From Kribbella monticola (GTDB lineage Bacteria; Actinomycetota; Actinomycetes; Propionibacteriales; Kribbellaceae): 64,000 nt of DNA. Positions 35,426-42,478 of the stretch are shown in pieces; the first letter of the stretch is position 1; each line of letters opens with the position of its first letter. Made by a program: the position numbers and the translations under genes. The notes beneath the pieces are model-generated. The model was not told where the DNA came from, did no database searches, and saw only the letters and a list, made by a program, of their open reading frames with translations. Where the stretch lies: assembly GCF_003261635.1 (NCBI RefSeq), contig NZ_QFXK01000002.1, positions 1 through 64,000 on the forward strand, in the 5' to 3' direction.

Positions 35426-36553
35426 GTGCGGCCGACCGTCCTTGTCTACTACTTCCCCGACTGGCATCGCGATCCGCGCAATGCCGACTGGTTCGGTCCG
35501 GGCTGGACCGAATGGGAGCTGGTCAGGGCGGCGACCGCACGCTTTCCCGGGCATCGACAACCACGGGTGCCGCTGCTCGGTTATCGCGACGAGGCCGACC
35601 CCGCGGTGGCCGCGACGGACATCGACCTTGCCGCGACGCATGGGATCGACGGCTTCCTGTTCGACTACTACTGGTACGACGACGGGCCTTATCTGTCGGG
35701 AGCTCTGGACGACGGCTTCCTGCAAGCGCCCAACTCCGAGCGGCTGCAGTTCGCCCTGATGTGGGCGAACCACCAACTGGTGGACATCTTCCCCAGCCGG
35801 TCGGGCGACGTACCTGACCTGCTGAAGAGTGGCGCAATCGATCGCCGGGCCTTCGAAGCCATGGTCCACCACGTCATCGACCGGTACTTCTCCCGCCCGA
35901 ACTACCTCACCATCGACGGCAAACCGTGGTTCACGCTCTACGACATCGGCAACTTCATCGAAGGTCTGGGAGGTGTCTCGGAGGCCCGGGGCGCGCTCGA
36001 CTGGTTCCGCGAGCAGACTGTGCTCGCCGGCTTTCCGGGACTCCACCTCGACGGGGTGCTGTGGAGCGCCCCGGTGCTGCCCGGCTCCGGCGCCACATCC
36101 GGACTGGCTGAGGTGGTCGACCGCCTCGGGTTCGACTCCGGTACGTCGTATGTCTGGCTGCATCACCTCGACGCCGGGAGGGCCGACTTTCCGAACGGTT
36201 CGATCAGCTCGCTGCGCGACGCCGCCTTCGCGGAGTACGACCGGTACGCCGAGCAGCTGACCGTGGACTTCTATCCGAACGTCACTGTCGGGTGGGATCC
36301 CTCACCGCGGACCGCCCAGGAGCTTCCGTATCAACAGCTGGGCTACCCGTGGACCTCGGTGTGGGACCAGGATCCGGCCGAGTTCGCCACCGGGCTCCGG
36401 CGCGCGATCGAATTCTTGGAGCAGCACCGTCCACGGCACTCGGTCGTCACGATCAACGCCTGGAACGAATGGACCGAGGGCTCCTATTTGTTGCCTGACA
36501 CAACACACAGATCGGCTTACCTGGAAGCTGTCCGGGATGTGCTGCATTCGTAG
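35426..36553 (+). CDS. WbsX / GH99-like glycan enzyme
   Basis: A 375-residue protein of the WbsX family, related to glycoside hydrolase family 99. VLVYYFPDWHRDPRNADWFGPGWTEWELV at the N-terminus, GIDGFLFDYYWYDDG, the ALMWANHQLVDIFP block, and INAWNEWTEGSYLLPD near the C-terminus are its typical motifs. WbsX proteins are found in polysaccharide clusters and act on mannose-type linkages or as putative transferases. Here there is no polysaccharide cluster and no signal peptide. It starts at GTG 35426 with AGGGAG 4 nt upstream. Substrate unknown. Confidence 0.85.
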   Translation: MRPTVLVYYFPDWHRDPRNADWFGPGWTEWELVRAATARFPGHRQPRVPLLGYRDEADPAVAATDIDLAATHGIDGFLFDYYWYDDGPYLSGALDDGFLQAPNSERLQFALMWANHQLVDIFPSRSGDVPDLLKSGAIDRRAFEAMVHHVIDRYFSRPNYLTIDGKPWFTLYDIGNFIEGLGGVSEARGALDWFREQTVLAGFPGLHLDGVLWSAPVLPGSGATSGLAEVVDRLGFDSGTSYVWLHHLDAGRADFPNGSISSLRDAAFAEYDRYAEQLTVDFYPNVTVGWDPSPRTAQELPYQQLGYPWTSVWDQDPAEFATGLRRAIEFLEQHRPRHSVVTINAWNEWTEGSYLLPDTTHRSAYLEAVRDVLHS

Positions 36554-36597
36554 GGTTTCGGGGGAACTCGGGTGCCTGGCACCTCGTTGAGGTCTGC

Positions 36598-37134
36598 GTG
36601 AAGACGAAGTTGCTGATGGCATTCATCGCTGTTGCCCTGCCGTTGTTGGTGTCCTCGTGCGGGTCCGGTGAGAAGACGGCCGGGCCTGCTGTGCAGGATG
36701 CCGCGAAGACCACCGGGGTGCTCGTGGAGGACGCCTGGGTGCGGGCGACGGCCGGTGCGAAGGACACCTCGATGACGGCCGCGTTCATGTCGCTGACCAA
36801 TCCGGGATCGGCAGACGTCAAGCTGACCTCGGCGACCTCGCCGGTGGCCGGAATCGTGCAGCTGCACGAGATGGCGATGAAGGACGGCAAGATGGTGATG
36901 CAGGAGAAGGCAGGCGGCATCACCGTTCCGGCCGGCTCGCACGCCCATCTCGCACCCAGCGGTGACCACGTGATGCTGATGGGGCTCAAGCAGGCCTTGA
37001 GGCCGGGCGACGAGGTGCCGTTGACGTTGAAGTTCTCCGATGGCTCGTCCCACGACCTGACCGTGCCGGTGAAAGCCTTCACCGAAGAGGAAGAGCATTA
37101 CCACCCGACCCCGACTCCGACCAGCACGCCTTGA
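36598..37134 (+). CDS. PCu(A)C-type copper chaperone lipoprotein
   Basis: A 178-residue periplasmic-side copper-binding lipoprotein. The signal peptide ends in LLVSSC (Cys 21). The PCu(A)C domain shows the Met/His copper site: a QLHEM block near residue 98, then MKDGKMVMQEK, AGSHAHLAPSGDHVMLMGL. A His-containing tail (HYHPTPTPTSTP) may bind extra metal. It starts at GTG 36598 with GAGG upstream. The family delivers Cu(I), classically to cytochrome oxidase. Its stop overlaps the next gene's TTG start, linking it to a DyP peroxidase. Confidence 0.92.
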   Translation: MKTKLLMAFIAVALPLLVSSCGSGEKTAGPAVQDAAKTTGVLVEDAWVRATAGAKDTSMTAAFMSLTNPGSADVKLTSATSPVAGIVQLHEMAMKDGKMVMQEKAGGITVPAGSHAHLAPSGDHVMLMGLKQALRPGDEVPLTLKFSDGSSHDLTVPVKAFTEEEEHYHPTPTPTSTP

Positions 37135-38324
37135 CCGGCCGGCCGTCCCGGCGACAGTTCTTCGGGTACGCCGGTGCCGCGGCGGCCGGCGCTGCCGTCA
37201 CAGGCGGAGCCGTCGCCAGCGGAGTTGTCGGCCTCAGCCAGGACACACCCAGCACGGCCGCGCGCGAGATTTCGCCGTACGGCGTGCATCAGCCGGCTGT
37301 CGCGGCAGCCTCACCCAAGCATGCCGAACTCGTCGCGCTCAACCTGCTCGGTGGCGTCGACAAGGCGGCGCTGGGCCGGTTGATGCGGCTGTGGACCACC
37401 GACATCGTTGCCCTGACCTCCGGTCGCCCCGCGCCCGGTGACACCGCCCCGGAGCTTGCCTTGGGCAACGTTTCGTTGACGGTGACGGCCGGGTTCGGTC
37501 CGCGGGTGTTTGCGTTGCCCCGGCTGACCGCCAAGCGGCCGCGCGGTCTCGACGAGTTGCCGGTGATGTCGCACGATCGTCTGCAGACCGCTTGGAATGG
37601 CGGCGACCTGATGCTGCTGGTCGGCGCCGATGATCCGGTGAGCGTCGTCCACGCAGTACGACGGTTGGTCGCCGACGCGGCTCCATTCGCACGGCCGGTC
37701 TGGCGACAGACCGGGTTCTGGAACGGGACCGGCAGCGACGGCACCCCGGTGACGGGGCGGAACCTGTTCGGTCAGGTGGACGGCAGCGGGAATCCGGCAC
37801 CCGGGACGCCCGAGTTCGAGCAGACGGTCTGGTCGGACGAGCCCGGCTGGTTCGCGGGCGGCACGACGCTCGTCGTACGGCGGATCAAGCTCAACCTGGA
37901 CACCTGGGACGAGCTGACCAGGTCGGAACAGGAACGCGCGGTCGGCCGCAAGCTGTCCACCGGCGCACCCCTCACCGGCACGGCGGAGCACGACGAACTC
38001 GATCTCGAGAAGCGCGACGCCGACGGCCGGCTGGTGATCGCCGAGAACGCGCACGCCCGGCTGTCGCATCACTCCACCAACGACGGCCGGCGGATCTTCC
38101 GGAAGGGGCTGAACTACGTCCACGACACCGGCGCCGCCCGCGAGTCCGGGCTGATCTTCCTCAGCTACCAGGCCGATATCGCCGGCCAGTTCCTGCCCTT
38201 GCTGGCTCGCCTGGACGCGGCCGACGCCCTCAACGAATGGACGACCACGATCGGCTCGGCCGTCTTCGCCATCCCGCCCGGTTTCCAGCCCAACAGCTGG
38301 CTCGGCCAGGAACTGCTCGGCTGA
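37131..38324 (+). CDS. Tat-exported Dyp-type peroxidase (EfeB-like)
   Basis: A 397-residue heme peroxidase exported by the Tat path. The N-terminus has SRRQFFGYAGAAAAGAAVTGG, a twin-Arg signal. The core carries GQVDGSGNPAPG, matching the conserved GxxDG motif whose Asp helps peroxide cleavage, and HARLSHHS in the region of the proximal heme His. The C-terminal FLSYQADIAGQFLPLLARL is typical of EfeB/class A DyPs. The start is TTG 37131, overlapping the chaperone stop (TTGA). No EfeU or EfeO gene is present, so an iron-uptake role is less likely than a partner role to the copper chaperone. Confidence 0.92.
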   Translation: MTGRPSRRQFFGYAGAAAAGAAVTGGAVASGVVGLSQDTPSTAAREISPYGVHQPAVAAASPKHAELVALNLLGGVDKAALGRLMRLWTTDIVALTSGRPAPGDTAPELALGNVSLTVTAGFGPRVFALPRLTAKRPRGLDELPVMSHDRLQTAWNGGDLMLLVGADDPVSVVHAVRRLVADAAPFARPVWRQTGFWNGTGSDGTPVTGRNLFGQVDGSGNPAPGTPEFEQTVWSDEPGWFAGGTTLVVRRIKLNLDTWDELTRSEQERAVGRKLSTGAPLTGTAEHDELDLEKRDADGRLVIAENAHARLSHHSTNDGRRIFRKGLNYVHDTGAARESGLIFLSYQADIAGQFLPLLARLDAADALNEWTTTIGSAVFAIPPGFQPNSWLGQELLG

Positions 38325-38326
38325 GC

Positions 38327-38391
38327 CAGCAGTCCAGCGCGGCGAACGTGTAGCCCTCGTCAGCAGTCCAGCGCGGCGAAGGTGTAGCCCT
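38327..38391. repeat. 31-bp tandem duplication at deacetylase 3' end
   Basis: 31 bp at 38327-38357 recur at 38361-38391 with one mismatch (AAC/AAG) and a 34-bp period. The right copy is the last codons and stop of the polysaccharide deacetylase (minus strand); the left copy lies downstream of that stop, between the two convergent genes. Confidence 0.9.
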
Positions 38392-39091
38392 TCGCCGCCA
38401 GGATCGGCAGCACCTTCTCCAGAGCGGCGACGGTCTGGCTCCGGTTGCCGCCCGCGTCGTGCATGAGGACGACGCTGCCCGAGTGGACGGTGGTCAGGAT
38501 ATTGGTGACGATCGCGTCGACGCCCGGCATCGTCCAGTCGAGCGAATCCACGTCCCAGAGCACCGGCTTCATCCCGGCCGCCTTGATCTCGGCCTTCACC
38601 TGGGCGTTCTCGGCGCCGTACGGCGGCCGGAAGCACTTCGACGCGGGCCCGCCGGTGATCTCGCGGTGCCGCTTGGCCGCGGAGATCTTGGTCAGCTGCG
38701 GATGCGAGTACGACTGGCTGCCGATCGCGTGGCCGGCGGCCAGGACGGCGTCGTGCAGCTCGGGATGCCGATCGGCCATCTGACCGAGTTCGAAGAACGT
38801 CGCCTTGGCGTCGTTGCGGGCGAGGATGTCCAGGATCTGCGGTGTCCAGGCCGGATCGGGTCCGTCGTCGAAGGTGAAGTACACCACCTTGGCAGTCGCC
38901 GCGGGATGCGTGGCCGGCGTCGAGGGCGGCGTCGTCGGCTGCTGGGACGCGGCTGCGACGGCCTTGACCTGCGGCCGGGCGGCGGCCTCCGATTCGATCA
39001 TGTTGGCGGCACCGATCGTGATGCCGACCGCGGCAGCGACCCCCACCACAGCCACCGTCCGTACGAAGACGCCGGCGTACTTGCTGGACAT
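38360..39091 (-). CDS. Polysaccharide deacetylase with altered metal site
   Basis: A 243-residue NodB-fold protein with an N-terminal anchor (VFVRTVAVVGVAAAVGITIGAANM) and a Pro/Thr linker. Motif 1 VYFTFDDGPDPAWTP is intact. Motif 2, normally NHTxSH, reads SQSYSHP: the first metal His is Gln (codon 38714-38716), with the second His kept. Motif 3 CFRPPYGAENAQV and the LHMHD-like VLMHDAGGNRSQT are present. The family removes acetyl groups from peptidoglycan or chitin oligomers at the cell surface. The missing ligand may change metal use or activity. The start is ATG 39091; a 19-bp palindrome lies 17 bp upstream. Confidence 0.85.
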   Translation of the reverse strand: MSSKYAGVFVRTVAVVGVAAAVGITIGAANMIESEAAARPQVKAVAAASQQPTTPPSTPATHPAATAKVVYFTFDDGPDPAWTPQILDILARNDAKATFFELGQMADRHPELHDAVLAAGHAIGSQSYSHPQLTKISAAKRHREITGGPASKCFRPPYGAENAQVKAEIKAAGMKPVLWDVDSLDWTMPGVDAIVTNILTTVHSGSVVLMHDAGGNRSQTVAALEKVLPILAAKGYTFAALDC

Positions 39092-39107
39092 GCCCAATCC
39101 CCCGTCA

Positions 39108-39126
39108 CTGACGAACCGTTCGTCAG
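39108..39126. promoter_or_regulatory. 19-bp palindrome, possible operator
   Basis: CTGACGAAC-C-GTTCGTCAG is a perfect inverted repeat with 9-bp arms and one central base. It lies in the gap between the divergent deacetylase and ECF sigma genes, close to the deacetylase start. Its form suits a dimeric regulator of TetR type. No such regulator gene is adjacent. Confidence 0.5.
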
Positions 39127-39229
39127 CCCTTGAGACGACGCCCGGCCCGATTTTGTTGGACCGGAGCTGAATCCCCTGGCCGTGTCACCCTGAGGGTCCG
39201 CCCGGCGCGTTCTGGGAGGTGAGGAAGGG

Positions 39230-39745
39230 ATGCCGATGACCAACGACGAGGATTTCGACGCGTTCGTGCGAGCGCGTTGGACCACGACCGCACGGCTCGC
39301 CTACGCGCTCACCCTGGACCATCAGAAGGCGGAGGACCTGGCTCAGGAGTCCTTCACCAAGTTGTGGTTCCACTGGCGGAAGGTGCGCGGCGAGAGCCCC
39401 GAGGGGTATCTGAGGAAGATCGTGACCAGCACGTTCTTGTCCGGCGCCCGGCGGCGCTGGTCGGCGGAGCGGCCGACCGAGGTGCCACCGGACATCGCGA
39501 TCGGGTCCAGGACCGGACAGGTGGACGACCGGCTGGCGCTGCACGCCGCGATGAGCCGGCTCAGTCCCCGTCAGCGGGCGGCGGTCTACCTGCGGTACGC
39601 CGAAGACCTGCCCGAACGGACCGTCGCGACCCTGCTCGGGTGCTCGGTCGGTTCGGTCAAACAGCACACGCGGAGAGGGCTGGAAGCGCTTCGCCTCGAC
39701 ACCACCGACCAGTTGGCCGATCTGGCCGGAAGGAACATCGCATGA
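39230..39745 (+). CDS. SigE-family ECF RNA polymerase sigma factor
   Basis: A 171-residue sigma-70 ECF factor of the actinobacterial SigE family. Region 2 is at about 8-75 (RLAYALTLDHQKAEDLAQESFTKLWFHWRKV) and region 4 at about 105-160 (LSPRQRAAVYLRYAEDLPERTVATLLGCSVGSVKQHTRRGL). No C-terminal extension is present. The start is ATG 39230; ATG 39236 has the better spaced GGAAGG. The stop overlaps the start of the next gene (ATGA), which fits a sigma factor with its own membrane partner. Confidence 0.93.
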   Translation: MPMTNDEDFDAFVRARWTTTARLAYALTLDHQKAEDLAQESFTKLWFHWRKVRGESPEGYLRKIVTSTFLSGARRRWSAERPTEVPPDIAIGSRTGQVDDRLALHAAMSRLSPRQRAAVYLRYAEDLPERTVATLLGCSVGSVKQHTRRGLEALRLDTTDQLADLAGRNIA

Positions 39746-40659
39746 CCGACAACCTGCAGACCAAGTTCGAAGTACTGACCGACGCACGTCCCGAGCCGCC
39801 GGACCCGGCCGCACCCATCCGGCTCCGGATCAAGAGCCGCCAGCGACGCCGCCGCGGTACAGCGGTGGTCCTGGTCACGGCTGCGGCTGTCGGCATCACG
39901 CTCGGCATCGGACCGGCGCTGCACGCCCTCCAGCCCGACGCCGCCGGCGGCATCGGGGTCGCCGGAGTCCCGACGCCATCACCGACCGCTCCTTCGAGCT
40001 CCGACCCGAGTTCCTTCCCGAGCTCAGGCCCGAGTTCCTTCCCGAGCTCCGGCCCGAGTTCCTTCCCGAGCTCCGGCCCGAGTTCCGTCCCGACGCAGCC
40101 CGCGCACAACAAGGTGCTGCCGCCACCCTGGTCGGACAAGGAGTTCACCAAGGTGCCCGACTCGAATGCCTACCGCCCGGCGTACTTCGTGGCCCAGGGC
40201 CAGATCCCGACCGAGAACTGGGCGATGATCTCGACTCAGGACAGCTGCCTGGTGTCGATCGAAGGCAAGGCGAACAGCTTCGGCGGGCTCTACGACTGCT
40301 TCACCGACTGGACCAACGGCCGGAACGTGTCCTACCGGATCACGCCGGCCTACCAGAAGGAGAAGAACTCCTACAGGATCAACTACACGATGGTGATCGG
40401 CGCGACCTCGATCGAGGCACGCACGGTCCGGATCAAGGCCGGTGGCAAGACCTACGTCACCGACGCGGTCGGTACGCCCACGAGCGACAGGATCCGCTTC
40501 TTCTCCGTCGTGATCCCCCAGCGTGACTTGAAGATCACCTCGATCACCCCACTCGATGCCGCCGGCCGACCGGCTCCGGCACCGAGCAATCCTCCGACGG
40601 AGATCTGTATCAGCATTTCCTGCACCGCCACCTCCGGCGACACCCCGGTAGTGAAGTGA
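39742..40659 (+). CDS. Membrane partner protein of the ECF sigma factor
   Basis: A 305-residue single-pass membrane protein. A short cytoplasmic head of about 38 residues (MTDNLQTKFEVLTDARPEPPDP, then basic RIKSRQRRRR) is followed by one transmembrane helix (about 40-62), a Ser/Pro-rich repeat linker and an external domain with two Cys pairs. Context and topology suggest regulation of the coupled sigma factor. The cytoplasmic part is too short for a standard zinc anti-sigma domain and lacks HxxxCxxC. Its role as an anti-sigma factor is therefore inference. Confidence 0.75.
   Translation: MTDNLQTKFEVLTDARPEPPDPAAPIRLRIKSRQRRRRGTAVVLVTAAAVGITLGIGPALHALQPDAAGGIGVAGVPTPSPTAPSSSDPSSFPSSGPSSFPSSGPSSFPSSGPSSVPTQPAHNKVLPPPWSDKEFTKVPDSNAYRPAYFVAQGQIPTENWAMISTQDSCLVSIEGKANSFGGLYDCFTDWTNGRNVSYRITPAYQKEKNSYRINYTMVIGATSIEARTVRIKAGGKTYVTDAVGTPTSDRIRFFSVVIPQRDLKITSITPLDAAGRPAPAPSNPPTEICISISCTATSGDTPVVK
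39996..40091 (+). repeat. Four 24-bp tandem repeats coding SSGPSSFP
   Basis: Four in-frame copies of a 24-bp unit (GAGCTCCGGCCCGAGTTCCT plus TCCC) start at 39996, 40020, 40044 and 40068, with few mismatches. They encode the Ser/Pro linker of the membrane protein and could change length by slippage without a frameshift. Confidence 0.9.
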
Positions 40660-40662
40660 CGA

Positions 40663-40703
40663 CAGCGCATCCCGTACTGCGAGCGCCCGTACGGGATGCG
40701 CTG
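40663..40703 (+). terminator. Intrinsic terminator
   Basis: A perfect 15-bp stem (40663-40677 with 40689-40703) and an 11-nt loop, followed by CATTTCATCC. It directly follows the sigma factor operon. Confidence 0.8.
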
Positions 40704-40755
40704 CATTTCATCCACAGGCAATCACCGGGCAACAACGCTCTGTCAGCCTGGTGGC

Positions 40756-41616
40756 ATGGAACAACTCCGGAGATCTGTCACCGCCGGGATGGCGTGTGAT
40801 GTCTGCGGACGGTTGCCCCATCCGCACCGTCTGCGCCTGACGTTGGCAAAGCTCGCGGCGATTCTGCCGGTCGAGTTCGCATTGCACGCGGCTGTGCTCG
40901 CACTGCATCCGCCCTACCTGCTCACCGTCGCCCTGCTGGCGGTGACCACGACCGCCCTGGTGATCTGGATCGTCGAACCGTCCGCGATGCGTCTGCTTCG
41001 GCGCTGGCTGCACGCCCCCGGTCACCACCTCCGTAGCCGCACCAGAGAAGTACTCACGCAGGCACCGTCGTTGTGGCGAATCCGGGTGACGCTCGACGAC
41101 CGGGCCGGCGAACTCGAGCGGCTCACGCGCCGGCTGGCCGACCTGGACGCCAACATTCTCGGACTGCACGTTCATCCGATCGACGCCGGCGTCCGGGACG
41201 AACTGGTCGTGTCGACGCCAGAGGTGGTCGGTGCCGAGGAACTGCTGGCCGGGATCGAATCCGCCGGTGGGCGCGACGTCCATGTCTGGCCGACGACAGC
41301 GCTGGCCTTGGTCGACGGCCAGACCGAGGCACTGAACCTCGCCGCTCGGGTCGTCGCCGATCCCGCTGAACTGTCCCACGCGGTAGCCGAACTTCTCGGC
41401 GCGCGTCTCGTCACCGATCAACTGGCAGTCGCCAGGGGCCTGCTACCGCAGGACGGGACGATGCTGAAGATCCCGTCGCCGTGGAGCGGGCTCTTCGTCT
41501 TCACCCGCCCCGGCGAGCCCTTCACCCCGGCCGAATCAGCCCGCGCCCACCGGCTCGCCCAGGTCGCCGAACTCGCCCGCAACCTCGAAGAGGAGCAGCT
41601 AGCGGCGGGCCAGTAG
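40756..41616 (+). CDS. ACT-domain membrane protein
   Basis: A 286-residue protein with a CDVCGRLPHPH N-terminal segment, two transmembrane helices (about 30-80) and a soluble part. The soluble part starts with an ACT-like domain (LWRIRVTLDDRAGELERLTRRLADLDANILGLHVHPID) that may sense a small ligand. A second less clear domain follows (TDQLAVARGLLPQDGTMLKIPSPWSGLFVFTRPGEPF). The start is ATG 40756. Function unknown; a regulatory or sensory role is the likeliest reading. Its 3' end overlaps the convergent membrane protein gene by 18 bp. Confidence 0.75.
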   Translation: MEQLRRSVTAGMACDVCGRLPHPHRLRLTLAKLAAILPVEFALHAAVLALHPPYLLTVALLAVTTTALVIWIVEPSAMRLLRRWLHAPGHHLRSRTREVLTQAPSLWRIRVTLDDRAGELERLTRRLADLDANILGLHVHPIDAGVRDELVVSTPEVVGAEELLAGIESAGGRDVHVWPTTALALVDGQTEALNLAARVVADPAELSHAVAELLGARLVTDQLAVARGLLPQDGTMLKIPSPWSGLFVFTRPGEPFTPAESARAHRLAQVAELARNLEEEQLAAGQ

Positions 41617-42453
41617 GCGGCGCTTGGGTTCGGTTCGGTCGATCCAGTCCAGGTCGTCGGACAGGACCGCGTCGTTGCCGCGTTCGTCGTACGGCGGGGG
41701 TGGTGGCGGAGGCGGCGGGAGGGCGCGGATCTTGAGCGCGACCATCGGGATCGCGAGCAGGAACGCGAGTGCCAGCCAGGGCCAGTAGTCGTGCAGTAAC
41801 GGGGCGAACGCCTTGAAGAAGGCGTCCGTCGCCGCGTTCGCCACGTCGTCGGTCGGGCGGCCGCTGGACCCGACGATGGTCTTGATCCCGTCCACGACGG
41901 CGAACGACGTCACGTAGGTCGCTGCCAACGGCAACCATGCGTACGCCGAGGGCCAGCCTCGCCGCCAGCACGCGACGTACAGGAGACCCGCGAGCCCGGC
42001 CGCGACGAGCAGACCGTTCAGCTGCCAGAGCCAGTGCCAGTCGGCGAGCTTGGCGGCGGGGCGGAGTGCATACCAGGCGACCGGCAGAGCCAAGGCGAAC
42101 GCCGCGACCACTGAGCTTCGGGTGCCCAAGGCACCGAAGAACCCTCCGACGGCACTTGCCACCAGCAACGAGATCAGCAGATCCCTGCTGTGGAACGAGT
42201 TCCCACTCAGCCACCAGGTGCCCGCGGCGACCACCAGCACCAGCGGTACGGCGATGCGCAGCCGCTGGACCAGCAGACCGGCCAGCACTCCCCCGGCGTA
42301 GCCGCCGAGCAGCAGGACATCTACACGCGGCAGCACGAAGGTGGTCGCGCCTTCGGGCAGCCCCGCCAGGTAGGTGGGGCCGAAACCGGCCACGAACCAC
42401 GCGACGACGGCCGCCGGTACAGACCACAAGTAGCGCACGGAACCTCGATCCAC
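41599..42453 (-). CDS. Integral membrane protein, poly-Pro tail
   Basis: A 284-residue membrane protein with about seven hydrophobic segments across residues 8-230, and a cytoplasmic tail holding a run of Pro residues followed by YDERGNDAVLSDDLDWIDRTEPKRR. The family is not recognised. GTG 42453 starts the open frame; GTG 42438 (AGGTTCC upstream) is an alternative. It is convergent with the ACT-domain gene and shares 18 bp with it. Confidence 0.7.
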   Translation of the reverse strand: MDRGSVRYLWSVPAAVVAWFVAGFGPTYLAGLPEGATTFVLPRVDVLLLGGYAGGVLAGLLVQRLRIAVPLVLVVAAGTWWLSGNSFHSRDLLISLLVASAVGGFFGALGTRSSVVAAFALALPVAWYALRPAAKLADWHWLWQLNGLLVAAGLAGLLYVACWRRGWPSAYAWLPLAATYVTSFAVVDGIKTIVGSSGRPTDDVANAATDAFFKAFAPLLHDYWPWLALAFLLAIPMVALKIRALPPPPPPPPPYDERGNDAVLSDDLDWIDRTEPKRRLLARR

Positions 42454-42478
42454 CCCTCGGGGCGGAAAGCCTGAGGGG

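Noticed and set aside
38327-38391. Direct repeat considered as an attachment site or IS target duplication
   Set aside because: The copies are only 34 bp apart with nothing between them, and no integrase or transposase is near. It is a simple tandem duplication.
39996-40091. 24-bp repeats considered as a CRISPR array
   Set aside because: Repeats are directly adjacent without spacers and lie in frame inside a gene.
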